The notes: a model not told the origin generated them from the letters alone. 64,000 bases of DNA from Salegentibacter agarivorans (GCF_900113135.1 NZ_FOOH01000008.1:62001-126000); one strand, 5' to 3'. Shown: positions 47,562 to 56,486, counted from the stretch's first letter. Made by a program: numbers and translations.

Positions 47562-49003
47562 TTTTTTATAGTTTTGAATACAGCTATTACATCTTTTTCT
47601 AGCTTTGATACTTGAAATATTCTAATGGAAAATATGAAAATAAACAGCAAAACGGGGATTAGGTAGAAAGATTCATGATTTTCAAACTCAAAGCTTCTAT
47701 TCAAGAAAGATCCTATTAAAGCCGTACCGATTCCAATTAGAGCTACTTTTACTACCAAAATTATTTCGTGCCAGGAAAAATTATTTTGCACCTTACGGGA
47801 TTCATAATAATTGATGAAAAAGCTAATAATACTAGTAACTAAAAATCCATATAAAAGAATTTCAATACTTTTAGAAAATACTCCTACAAATATTGATACG
47901 CTCTGAATTGACTTCTTAATGATTTCTAGATAAAGGATTTTCTCGGTTCTATCAAATACTTTAAAAATCACCCTATTAAACATTTCTTGCATATAGAAAA
48001 AGGATGAAACGATTAAAATTTGAATATAGAATACAGCTCCCAACCATTTTTCTCCGTATAACAGTAAAGTGATGTTTTGAGCATAAAAATAAATTAACAA
48101 ACAAATAAGACCTACCGTTATAGTAAATAATTTAACTATGCGGAGATAATATTTATTAAATTGTTTGGAGTCATCCTGCAATTTGGATAAAGATGAAAAA
48201 ACAACTCCCAAGGTTGTTGATTTTATGATCTTAATCGGTACTTCCTGTATTTTTTTACCCTGATAATAAAAACCAGTTTGGCTTATTGCGAAATATTTCC
48301 CAAGAATTAACTGATAAATATTGTCAAAGACGGAATTAATAAGAGAGGCTAAAGTAGTGTTTACTCCAAACTTATATAAATTCAGAAAGGATGTTTTACT
48401 AAAAATAATTTTTGATACTGGTCCTTCAAAAACCCATAATAACACTGTTAGAAGGAATGCTGTTACGATATGCATAATAACAATAGCCCATACTCCCCAA
48501 TTATAAAAAGCCAATACAACACCTATTGTTGATGCAGTAAATATTGCAACGAACTCATAAGATGCTTTCTTTTTAAATTTTAAATGTTTTACCAGTTTTG
48601 CGTTCTGAATTATTTGAAAAGCATTGATCAAAATGACGCTAGATGTGACTATCAAAATATTCTTTAGTTCTTGATCGTCATAAAAATCCGCAATAACTCC
48701 CGAGAATCCTATTAGAAGCATCATTAAGGCAATTGAAACCCCTAAGTTAAAAATGAAAACCGTCGAGTAATCTCTTTCGGTAGCGTCATTTTTTCTTATT
48801 AAAGCCCCTGATAAGCCTGATTCAGTTAAAACCTTAGCGGTCACAATAAAAAACATTATTATCCCTACCTGCCCAAATTCATAAGGAGAAAGGAGTCTCG
48901 CAAGAATAATATTTGCGACAAGTCCGATAAACATATAACCAAATTGACCAAAAAAAGACCAAAAAAAACCATTAACAATATCTCTTTTAAAAGCTTTAGT
49001 CAT
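47558..49003 (-). CDS. Wzx-type polysaccharide flippase
   Basis: A 481-residue membrane protein with 12-14 helices of the MOP/polysaccharide transporter family. The N-terminal FFWSFFGQFGYMFIGLVANIILARLLSP and GLSGALIRKNDATERDYSTVF are the usual family landmarks. It moves the lipid-linked repeat unit across the cytoplasmic membrane. It is the first gene of the locus; no UpxY or other regulator directly precedes it. Confidence 0.92.
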   Translation of the reverse strand: MTKAFKRDIVNGFFWSFFGQFGYMFIGLVANIILARLLSPYEFGQVGIIMFFIVTAKVLTESGLSGALIRKNDATERDYSTVFIFNLGVSIALMMLLIGFSGVIADFYDDQELKNILIVTSSVILINAFQIIQNAKLVKHLKFKKKASYEFVAIFTASTIGVVLAFYNWGVWAIVIMHIVTAFLLTVLLWVFEGPVSKIIFSKTSFLNLYKFGVNTTLASLINSVFDNIYQLILGKYFAISQTGFYYQGKKIQEVPIKIIKSTTLGVVFSSLSKLQDDSKQFNKYYLRIVKLFTITVGLICLLIYFYAQNITLLLYGEKWLGAVFYIQILIVSSFFYMQEMFNRVIFKVFDRTEKILYLEIIKKSIQSVSIFVGVFSKSIEILLYGFLVTSIISFFINYYESRKVQNNFSWHEIILVVKVALIGIGTALIGSFLNRSFEFENHESFYLIPVLLFIFIFSIRIFQVSKLEKDVIAVFKTIKK

Positions 49004-49792
49004 TTTAAAATCAAAATAAATTTTATCCTACAAAACATTGAAATTTCCAAACTTCTTTTCAACGGTAAGAGTAAATAAAATAACTCATCAATAGCGGGCT
49101 ACACCCTCCCAGATTCTGTTTCAAACTAAGGCCTAGCTCAGTTCTCCTTTGTTTTTTGGTGTATATCGTAGGAATATGGTATATAAACGAAACCTTTAGA
49201 TCCGGTGAAGTTTCAATGTGTGAAATTTGAGAATTATGTTTAACTAAATATTATTGCAAATACTTTTAAAACAAGAGCGTGGCTATAAACATTTTTTCAA
49301 ATGTTTCCTTTTAGCAATTTTAGCTTTGGCTTTTCTCCGACGGAATACGGATATGAACTAGATCATAAAGACTTTAGTTCTTCTGCAGTTGAAGGGCATT
49401 GCAGAAGTTTCGGTTTGTTCGTCGATGGCCTTTATTTTTACGACCAAAGAAAATAGATTTGTGTTTCTATAATGAGTTATTATTTTCACACTTAGAGATA
49501 CTGATACCAACTATTGATAATTTGGGAACTGAATACGGCTTCGCCACAGTGAGTCACATTTGACTCTCGCTAAATCCTAAATTGATGTTAAACTTTCTTA
49601 GACCTATTGCCAATATTAACGAAGACAATTTGAAAAAAATTATAGGAAACATTAGTGAATAGGGCTCTCCATTGATTGCGCAAATATAATACGCCTCAAA
49701 AGGCACAGACAAGCTTTATTTGTTAATTTTTTTAAGAATTGTACACCATCAGAAATTAATTCTTTGTTCACTTGAAGGAATTGCATCAGAAA
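49004..49792. other. Long intergenic region upstream of the polysaccharide locus
   Basis: About 790 bases without a convincing gene. It must contain the minus-strand promoter of the polysaccharide locus. On the plus strand there is a 51-codon frame (49301-49456, listed separately). Further on, bases about 49588-49662 read LNFLRPIANINEDNLKKIIG followed by NISE and a stop, like the C-terminus of a lost gene. The region looks like decayed accessory DNA. Confidence 0.45.
49301..49456 (+). CDS. Doubtful small ORF, 51 residues
   Basis: ATG to TAG, containing SFGFSPTEYGYELDHKDFSS and SFGLFVDGLYFYDQRK. The composition is protein-like, but no domain or signal is visible and there is no ribosome site or promoter. 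It may instead be part of a dispersed DNA repeat or a gene remnant. Low confidence as a true gene. Confidence 0.2.
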   Translation: MFPFSNFSFGFSPTEYGYELDHKDFSSSAVEGHCRSFGLFVDGLYFYDQRK

Positions 49793-49972
49793 TTATGGAA
49801 ATTTATTTTCTTCAACAATATATTGCCCTTCGGTAGACTTTAGTTTCCATTGTAGGCTAACAAATTCGTAAGACTTTACCTGAGGTTCCTCTTCAAATAA
49901 AGAATCGTCATTACTGCAGGTTGCAAATCCAACTGATAAAACTAATCCGAGAACTAATCTGCTAAACTTCAT
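49793..49972 (-). CDS. Short putative lipoprotein
   Basis: A 59-residue protein with a hydrophobic signal and lipobox GFATC at about residue 19, followed by an acidic stretch SNDDSLFEEEP. It is unusually short and may be a truncated remnant of a longer lipoprotein. The start at ATG 49972 begins the signal; the frame upstream of it is not secretory. Confidence 0.45.
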   Translation of the reverse strand: MKFSRLVLGLVLSVGFATCSNDDSLFEEEPQVKSYEFVSLQWKLKSTEGQYIVEENKFP

Positions 49973-50138
49973 TGTTTTCGTTTTAAGTAGAAATAATTTT
50001 CGCTTTTTTACAGTGAAATTTTCTTTCTGTTTTCCGGTTCCACTCAATAAGTGTAATTTGTTTGCAATTTGTGACAGAATTTAAAAATAATCGGTAGTTA
50101 ATTTTAAAATTGGTATTCCATGGAGTATTATTTTTATG

Positions 50139-50597
50139 TTATGCTCGTCTCTGGTTGAAGATTCTCACTTCTATGTTTTTATTAGCTTCAGCCTTTGGAA
50201 CGAGGACGTGATAGGTGATAACAGGTGCTATCATCGCATCATTTTGAATAAATGTTACATATAAATTCCGACCCTCTGTACAGCTTTCGATAAAAGAATA
50301 ATCTATAGCATCATTTCCCGAGGTGAGCTGAACCTTCCCGATGATCAAATCGAAATTTGTAAAATCAATTAGTGTTGGATCACAGGTTCCGGTAATCTTA
50401 TCTTCGTATTCTGCAATGTTAGTAATGAGCTGAAACTCCTCTGTAGTAGAGATATCTAAACTGTATCTGGTATCATTACATGCATATTCTTCTTCCATGC
50501 TGGTAATCGCAATTCTAGAGTTTTCACAGGAGTCATCTGAATTACAGCTTAAAAGAAAACATAATGCCATACACAGCATCCAAAAATAATGTTTCAT
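50139..50597 (-). CDS. Putative lipoprotein of unknown function
   Basis: A 152-residue protein with signal peptide and lipobox LLSC, and four further cysteines (SCENSR, YACND, TGTCDP, ESCTEG) that may form disulfides at the cell surface. No known domain is recognised. The start is set at ATG 50597, where the signal begins. Confidence 0.65.
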   Translation of the reverse strand: MKHYFWMLCMALCFLLSCNSDDSCENSRIAITSMEEEYACNDTRYSLDISTTEEFQLITNIAEYEDKITGTCDPTLIDFTNFDLIIGKVQLTSGNDAIDYSFIESCTEGRNLYVTFIQNDAMIAPVITYHVLVPKAEANKNIEVRIFNQRRA

Positions 50598-50882
50598 TCG
50601 GTTATTTATTTTATAGATGCGCAAATGCAAAAAAGGTTGCGTTAAAACTTGGATGAATTTACTTTTTTAGCTTAGGGTGGAGGTGTGGGGGCTTGTACTT
50701 CCGATTGCATGTAAGTTGGTTAGTATAACAGCTTCTTAGCTTTATCCTTAAAACTGCTAAGGATGGAGAAAAGCTTAAAAATATCAAGATACCACCTGCC
50801 TATTAATTTTAAAGCAGGCATATAATTTAAAATAGGAGAACTTCTATTAAAATTTGTCAATTCGCTCTCCCTGATGTAAGAG

Positions 50883-51115
50883 AAGAGATCAATATCCAAC
50901 TCGAGTAGGACATCGCCGCCCTAGGGGAAGTAAAAATTAACGCCGGAAATTATAATTATACTACGGAAAGAGAAGGCACTGGAAGTATAGCCAAAGTAAC
51001 CGGGGCAGATATTGAGGTGCAGCCAATTGTAAACCCAATACAAGCCTTGCAGGAAGAATGACAGGAGTTGAAAATCACTTAAACCGGAGGCGCACCTGGT
51101 AAAAACATATAGTGC
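50883..51115 (+). pseudogene. Decayed fragment of a SusC/RagA TonB-dependent receptor
   Basis: Translated pieces INIQLE-stop-DIAALGEVKINAG, GTGSIAKVTGADIEVQPIV and TGVE...TGGAPGKN match the end of the carboxypeptidase-like domain and start of the plug of the intact SusC at 53484 (INIQLEEDIAALGEVQINAG, GSISRVTSEDIEQQPVV). It has an in-frame TAG, at least two frameshifts near 51053-51075 and a TAA where Gln is expected, and no N- or C-terminal parts. It is a relic of a second susC-like gene, 2.4 kb upstream of the intact copy and in the same orientation. Confidence 0.85.
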
Positions 51116-51537
51116 TTAAAGTATATACAGGAATGTGATAGACCTCAGGTCTTTCCAATATTTTTTAACAGTATAATAATGAGGACCAAATCTATCTGCT
51201 GTTTTCCTAGGTTTTTAATGTTATCTCTTATAAGTTCTGCAATTTTGTTTAATTCAAGTACTGTGATGCCTCCCTAAAGGTTTCACTCATACAAGAAGTC
51301 CGTCAATTTTCCCTATGAGTTGGGCTTGGCCGCCCACTAACTATTATTTTCCTATCGCTCCAACCGGCTCCACTTTCATAACCTCAACTATTTTTCCTTT
51401 AGAAGTATCCCCACCTGGTGGGTGTTTCATAAATCTTCAAGCAAGGCATTACTTGATTCCCAGCCTTATAATTTAATGCCTACTCCATACTCAAATAATC
51501 ATTTTAATAGCTGTTTCCATTATTTAGATTTCTTTAC
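51116..51537. other. Intergenic region, probable gene debris
   Basis: About 420 bases with no credible gene. A 28-codon minus-strand frame at 51344-51430 (MKHPPGGDTSKGKIVEVMK...) is protein-like but very short, and may be the end of a lost gene. A small palindrome AGACCT-C-AGGTCT lies near 51144-51156. Confidence 0.35.
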
Positions 51538-51972
51538 TTACACAACTACAAAACCTTCCCCATAGGCATCTTCTTCAGTAAGAAAAACCCCATCTAAAAC
51601 CTCCAAGGCTTTGGATTCTTCATTTAGGTAAAAGTAAAAGCATTTTGTTCCTTCTTTTTCCAGGTAGGCTGCATTTGTTTCTTTGAGAATAGCCCCGGAA
51701 ACCGCGCAGTCCTTCTTTTGACCATCATCAAATTTTAATCTTAATATATGCACATTATCAATTTCCTTTTGAAGCTGTGTTCCATCTTCCAATTCTGCTA
51801 TTAATTTAAAAGGTTCTTCAGGTTTTGAAACCTCAATAACGTCAGGAACCTCAAAGGACTGTTCCCAATGGTACTTACTGTTATTCTCACTTTCTTTTCC
51901 AAGATGAAATTGGTCGGCAAATTCCTGGGAATAGTCTTCGTTAATGCATTTAAAGTTTAGTTGAATTTTCAT
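51538..51972 (-). CDS. Hypothetical soluble protein, 144 residues
   Basis: I do not recognise it. Starting at ATG 51972 (MKIQLNFKCINEDYSQEF) it is acidic, mixed alpha/beta, without signal peptide or membrane segment. A longer frame to 52113 exists, but the added part is rich in rare residues and looks non-coding. It lies 241 bases downstream of the XRE gene on the same strand. Confidence 0.6.
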   Translation of the reverse strand: MKIQLNFKCINEDYSQEFADQFHLGKESENNSKYHWEQSFEVPDVIEVSKPEEPFKLIAELEDGTQLQKEIDNVHILRLKFDDGQKKDCAVSGAILKETNAAYLEKEGTKCFYFYLNEESKALEVLDGVFLTEEDAYGEGFVVV

Positions 51973-52213
51973 GGTAATTAAGTTTAAGCCATTGTAGTTG
52001 TTTTTGTTCAAGCGGAAAGTAGATTTAGCTTCAGGTCTCCAGGAAAAAGTACTGTACAAAATATCAAAATGTAAAAACCGTTCTTTTTTATCGAAGGTCG
52101 TTTTTCCATTCATTTAAGTAAGAAGAAATTTGTTTAAGAATTTTTAAAAGAGCGGAAAATAAAAAAATCTAATAGAAATTTCTGTTTTAAGATGATGAAA
52201 AGTAGGGAAATTT

Positions 52214-52696
52214 TTATTTTCTTACTAAATATAAATTCTTCCTCCCTTCCTTTTTAATTTTGAGATATTTTTCAGAATTAAGTCTCCTTAAAATGGAAGA
52301 AACATTCTTTGAATCAATAGTAATATCAAAATTTTCTTTTAATTTCCCTACTATATCTCTAGTACTTTGCCAAGTATTAAAATCGCCTTTTTTAATTAAA
52401 TCTTTAATTCTGATAGTTAATCTGGATTTTTCTTTTCGATTAGGAGATAGTTCATTTTTCGCTTTTATTGTTAACTCGACGTCTAAAATTTCTTTAGGAT
52501 GTAAATTTAATGCAAAACATACCTCTACGAAACTTGATAAAAGCGCATCTTGACCGTTTTCGATCTTTACTACAGTATTATAGCTTAATCCCGCTTTGTC
52601 AGCTATGTCCGTTATTTCGAAATTCTGCTTTTGTCTTTCCTCAGTTATTTTTGCACCAATTGTTTTAAGTGCCTTTTTACATAAGTATTCTGCCAT
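52214..52696 (-). CDS. XRE-family helix-turn-helix regulator
   Basis: A 160-residue DNA-binding protein. The N-terminal HTH (about 13-70) includes ITDIADKAGLSYNTVVKIENGQDA; the C-terminal part (about 85-160) resembles a winged helix (DIVGKLKENFDITIDSKNVSSILRRLN). ATG 52696 (MAEYLCKK) gives the usual compact N-terminus. A strong inverted repeat just upstream is a likely autoregulatory site. No toxin gene is adjacent. Confidence 0.85.
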   Translation of the reverse strand: MAEYLCKKALKTIGAKITEERQKQNFEITDIADKAGLSYNTVVKIENGQDALLSSFVEVCFALNLHPKEILDVELTIKAKNELSPNRKEKSRLTIRIKDLIKKGDFNTWQSTRDIVGKLKENFDITIDSKNVSSILRRLNSEKYLKIKKEGRKNLYLVRK

Positions 52697-52719
52697 ATTC
52701 AAATTGACAAATACTATTG

Positions 52720-52754
52720 ACGACAAAAAATATCTCGTAATTAAATTTTGTCGT
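52720..52754. promoter_or_regulatory. Inverted repeat, candidate operator of the XRE gene
   Basis: Nine-base perfect arms ACGACAAAA (52720-52728) and TTTTGTCGT (52746-52754), 17 bases apart, 24 bases upstream of the XRE start codon and just upstream of the divergent ncRNA promoter. An XRE dimer bound here could control both units. Confidence 0.6.
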
Positions 52755-52762
52755 TTAAAATT

Positions 52763-52795
52763 TTTGTTTATATTTACTTGATATTAATATATTTG
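52763..52795 (+). promoter_or_regulatory. Consensus Bacteroidota promoter of the structured RNA
   Basis: TTTG (52763-52766), 21-base spacer and TATATTTG (52788-52795) match TTTG-N19-21-TAnnTTTG completely. Transcription would begin near 52802. It is the best promoter match I found in the window. Confidence 0.8.
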
Positions 52796-52801
52796 CGAAA
52801 C

Positions 52802-52987
52802 TTCTTAAAGTAAAATATTAGAAGCATTCGCTTTGAATCTCGCGTCAGAAAACTGGTAATTTTCAAACAAACCACGAGAGGATGAGCAAGGATGCTCACG
52901 ACCCGGGCGTGAGTTTGCTGCTTATTGTGGTTTTAAGGTATACCAGTGCCTCTGATGCAATAAGACGAGCTCTCACGCCTTTTTTTT
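52802..52987 (+). ncRNA. Structured ~186-nt non-coding RNA, family unknown
   Basis: It is bounded by a consensus promoter and a terminator (GGCGTGAG 52906-52913 with CTCACGCC 52972-52979, then eight Ts). A long-range helix pairs GCGTCAGA/ACTGGTA (52842-52858) with TACCAGT/TCTGATGC (52941-52958), enclosing AAACCAC (52869-52875) with GTGGTTT (52927-52933). Smaller competing hairpins are TGAGC/GCTCA, CTCACG/CGTGAG and TTATTG/CAATAA. The closing helix, internal bubble and terminal stem recall 6S RNA (a 6S-Flavo family exists), but I cannot confirm it. No open frame of note lies within it. Confidence 0.65.
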
Positions 52988-53100
52988 ATTTTAAAACTGG
53001 CTATTTCTCTTCTTTTTCAAAGTAATCTTCTACAATTTATTATAAAGTCTCGCAGCCCAGAATGCTCTATTTTGGCGACCTAAAATTGTGTTCTAATCTA

Positions 53101-53483
53101 AACCTATTGCGGGATGGGTGAAAATCAAAAAAATCTCGTAAAGGGGGCTCCTCGCCCTCAAAGAGGATACTATGCCTGAACGGGAACAGGTGAAAGTCCC
53201 GTGGGTAGCTGTTTTTATGCCCTATTTTAATACAGCCTGGGTGGGAAGCCCCTCGGCCCCCATTGGGGAATAAAAAGTGGGCCTCTGGGAAAAATTTGAT
53301 TTGGTTAATAGGTGCTAACGGGTAGGGCCGTTAGGTTTAGCAAAAAAAGAAATTGTTTATGAAAAGAAAAGTGAATTAGCCTTTAAGGCATTAAGCCAAA
53401 AAGCCTTCCCCTAAGATTGGAGTCAGACGGGGAAGGCCTAAGCTTAAATAAAACAATGTTTCATTCAAAACACACGTAAAATT
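53101..53483 (+). other. Long structured leader of the susC operon
   Basis: Several strong hairpins are visible: ACGGGA/TCCCGT (53180-53202), GCTGT/ACAGC (53208-53236), CTAACGG/CCGTTAG (53315-53334) and the 9-bp GCCTTCCCC/GGGGAAGGC (53403-53437). GGGAAcaGGTGAAAgTCC, then GTGGGAAGCC and AGTCAGAC occur in the order of the conserved boxes of cobalamin riboswitches, but the CCCGCAACTGTAA box and a clear P1 are lacking. The GGTGAAAGTCCCG word also occurs in group II intron domain I. I infer an RNA-level control element or intron relic; identity is open. Confidence 0.4.
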
Positions 53484-56400
53484 ATGAAAAATAATTACTC
53501 GCGCCTTAAATGGGTGGCGCTAATTATTCTTGGCGGGATACTTATGTTCCTGTCAATGGTTGCAACTGCCGCAACTACTCCTCCTCCATTCTTGCAACAG
53601 CAAGAGGTATCGGGTATAGTAAAAGACCAAAATGGGCTTCCTATTCCAGGAGTTACAATTGCACTAAAAAATACCAACCGTGGTACCGTCACCAACCTAG
53701 ATGGGGAATATAATATTACAGCTCCTGCAAATGGAGTTTTAGTATTCTCTTTTATAGGCTATACTACCGTCGAAATAGAAATAGATGGTCGGAAAGAAAT
53801 AAATATCCAACTAGAGGAAGACATTGCCGCTCTTGGTGAAGTTCAAATTAATGCTGGGTATTATAACACTACAGACAGAGAAAGAACGGGTAGTATTTCC
53901 CGAGTAACAAGTGAAGATATTGAGCAACAGCCAGTAGTAAGTCCGCTTGAAGCATTACAAGGAAGGATGGCTGGTGTAGAAGTAGAACAACCTAACGGAG
54001 TTCGTGGAGCAGCTTCCTCTATCCGAATCCGCGGACGGAACAGTCTAAGACTAGGAGGTGACCAACCTTTGTTTATAATAGACGGGGTGCCAATTAATGC
54101 CAATTCCATAAATAGTATAAGTCCATTTACCCAAAATAGCGGTATGGACCCCTTAAGTACTTTAAACTTGTCAAACATAGAAAGTATTGAGGTTTTAAAA
54201 GATGCCGATGCCACAGCTATTTATGGTTCAAGAGGGGCTAATGGAGTCGTACTTATTAGTACCAAAAGAAATAAAGGCGGCGATACCCAGATGGAGGCTA
54301 AATTATACACCGGCTTTTCAAAGGTTTCCAATCGGATGGATTTAATGAACACTGCAGAATATTTGGAAGTCCGCCGAACAGCATTTGAAAATGACGGAGC
54401 AACTACTAATGAGTATAATGGTAGAGACCTACTTCGTTGGGATCAAAATCAGGAAACGGATTGGCAGGAGGAACTTTTGGGAGGAACTTCTCCAATAACT
54501 GACCTAAATTTAGCAGTATCGGGCGGCAATGAACAAACATCATTTAGACTTGGAGGTTCATACAGGAAAGAAGGATCGGTTTTCCCTGGAACTTTTGAAT
54601 ATAATAAAGTAACCGCAAATCTTAGTTTACATCACCGATCAAAAGACAATAAATTTGCGTTGGACCTTTCAGCAAATTATGGTGTAGACAATAACGAACT
54701 ATTCTTCGGTTCCGATTTTGTAAGAATGGCAGTCACACTACCTCCAAATGCCCCTGAATTATACAATGAAGATGGCACCTTAAATTGGGCAGAAAACAGC
54801 TGGATAAATCCACTAAACGGCTTATTCAAACCTCAAAATATAGAAACCAATAGTCTGTTAAGCAATCTTAGCTTAAAATACAACTTTGGAAAAGGTCTGG
54901 AATTTAAAACTAATTTTGGTTACTCTAATTTGCAAAGCGGAGAGGTTACAAAAAACCTAATTAATGCTTTTAATCCTGTTACCTGGGGTTATATAAGTCT
55001 TTTCTCCTATCATACCGATACCCGTAGAAATTCCTGGATAATAGAACCTCAAATCTCTTATAATAAGCAATTCGGTGATTTTAATATAAATGCAATCACC
55101 GGACTAACTTTTCAGGAAAACCAAAATAATTTTTTAACTATGGACGGTACTGGTTATGGTGATGATAGTCTAGTCGGAAACCTTAGTGCGGCGGATGAGG
55201 TGAGGGCAACTTCGGATCAAGAAATAAATTACCGCTATGCTGCTATATTTGGTCGTTTGGGCCTGGACTGGAAGGATAAATATTATTTAAATATTACTGG
55301 GCGAAAAGATGGTTCCTCTAGGTTTGGACCAAATAAACGTATCGCAAATTTCGGAGCCGTAGGTGCAGCCTGGATCTTTTCGGAAGAAGCTTTTATTCAG
55401 AGAAATTTACCCATTTTAAGTTTTGGAAAACTTAGGGGTAGTTACGGAACTACTGGAAGTGATCAGATTCCGGATTATGGTTTTATGGATACTTACGAAG
55501 CTACGGATGGCCCTGGCGGTTTATATCCCACTAAACTTTATAATCCGAACTTTTCTTGGGAAATCAATAAAAAGTTAGAAGCCGCTTTACAACTCGGTCT
55601 TTTAGACGATCGGATAAACTTAGAAATTAACTGGTATAGAAACAGGTCTTCCAATCAGTTAACCGGCTATCCTTTACCAGCCATAACAGGATTTAGTTCA
55701 GTACAAGCCAATCTTCCCGCCACCATTGAAAATTCCGGTTGGGAAATAGCCTTAAATACAACAAATATTCAAAATGAAGAATTTTCTTGGAGGACTTCTT
55801 TAAATTTCACACTCCCTAAAAATAAATTGGTAGAGTTTGATAATTTGGATCTTACTCCTTATAGACAAACCTATAGGGTTGGAGAGCCTTTAAGTATAGC
55901 CTTGGTCTATAGATATGAAGGTATTAATCCTGAAACAGGACGCTATGAGGTACAGGATGTAAATGATGATGGTAGACTGGATTTTAGTGACAGAACAGGT
56001 ACAGCTTTCGTAGGCAGAAAGTATTATGGAGGAGTTCAGAATACAATTAGAATAAAGAATTTCAACCTCGGTTTTCTTTTTGAATATATAAACCAGAATC
56101 GACGTAGTTATCTTTCTGAAATAGCAAATTCTCCGGGTACCTACGGTAATAATTCTACACAAATTTTGGATGCATGGACCCAGCCGGGAGACCAAACAAA
56201 CATTCAACAGCTATCCACATCTACCTCTTCTTCCGCTGCATTTTCTAATGCAATGCTATCGGATGAAATGATAACAGACGCATCTTTTTTACGTTTAAAA
56301 ACACTTTCGCTTAGTTACCAATTCTCGGAGTCTTTTGTAGAACGTATAGGATTGAAAGAACTGGACCTTTATATACACGGTCAAAATTTATTTACACTGA

Positions 56401-56486
56401 CAGATTACCTTGGCCTGGATCCTCAAGGAGGCATGGCAGTTCCTCCTATGCGTACCATTACTTCCGGTCTGAGATTAACCCTTTAA
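53484..56486 (+). CDS. SusC/RagA-family TonB-linked outer membrane receptor
   Basis: A 1000-residue receptor. After the signal region there is a carboxypeptidase-like domain (VSGIVKDQNGLPIPGVTIALKN, about 42-110), then a plug (about 120-245 with SIRIRGRNSL, FIIDGVPINAN and VLKDADATAIYGSRGANGVV) and a large barrel ending in the aromatic/leucine-rich strand TSGLRLTL. It imports oligomers with the SusD-like lipoprotein encoded nine bases downstream. No glycoside hydrolases or polysaccharide lyases are near; the next gene is a peptidase, so a peptide substrate (as for RagAB) is plausible. Confidence 0.95.
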   Translation: MKNNYSRLKWVALIILGGILMFLSMVATAATTPPPFLQQQEVSGIVKDQNGLPIPGVTIALKNTNRGTVTNLDGEYNITAPANGVLVFSFIGYTTVEIEIDGRKEINIQLEEDIAALGEVQINAGYYNTTDRERTGSISRVTSEDIEQQPVVSPLEALQGRMAGVEVEQPNGVRGAASSIRIRGRNSLRLGGDQPLFIIDGVPINANSINSISPFTQNSGMDPLSTLNLSNIESIEVLKDADATAIYGSRGANGVVLISTKRNKGGDTQMEAKLYTGFSKVSNRMDLMNTAEYLEVRRTAFENDGATTNEYNGRDLLRWDQNQETDWQEELLGGTSPITDLNLAVSGGNEQTSFRLGGSYRKEGSVFPGTFEYNKVTANLSLHHRSKDNKFALDLSANYGVDNNELFFGSDFVRMAVTLPPNAPELYNEDGTLNWAENSWINPLNGLFKPQNIETNSLLSNLSLKYNFGKGLEFKTNFGYSNLQSGEVTKNLINAFNPVTWGYISLFSYHTDTRRNSWIIEPQISYNKQFGDFNINAITGLTFQENQNNFLTMDGTGYGDDSLVGNLSAADEVRATSDQEINYRYAAIFGRLGLDWKDKYYLNITGRKDGSSRFGPNKRIANFGAVGAAWIFSEEAFIQRNLPILSFGKLRGSYGTTGSDQIPDYGFMDTYEATDGPGGLYPTKLYNPNFSWEINKKLEAALQLGLLDDRINLEINWYRNRSSNQLTGYPLPAITGFSSVQANLPATIENSGWEIALNTTNIQNEEFSWRTSLNFTLPKNKLVEFDNLDLTPYRQTYRVGEPLSIALVYRYEGINPETGRYEVQDVNDDGRLDFSDRTGTAFVGRKYYGGVQNTIRIKNFNLGFLFEYINQNRRSYLSEIANSPGTYGNNSTQILDAWTQPGDQTNIQQLSTSTSSSAAFSNAMLSDEMITDASFLRLKTLSLSYQFSESFVERIGLKELDLYIHGQNLFTLTDYLGLDPQGGMAVPPMRTITSGLRLTL

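Noticed and set aside
52214-52696. Toxin-antitoxin pair based on the XRE protein
   Set aside because: The neighbouring gene on the same strand is 241 bases away and has no toxin-like features.
52802-52987. tmRNA, RNase P RNA or signal recognition particle RNA
   Set aside because: None of their conserved core motifs (tag frame, GAGGAAAGTC, GGAAGGAAGCA-type loop) is present.
53101-53483. Firm cobalamin riboswitch call
   Set aside because: Only part of the conserved boxes can be matched, one key box and the P1 helix are not evident, and the downstream genes are not B12-related; kept as a hypothesis only.
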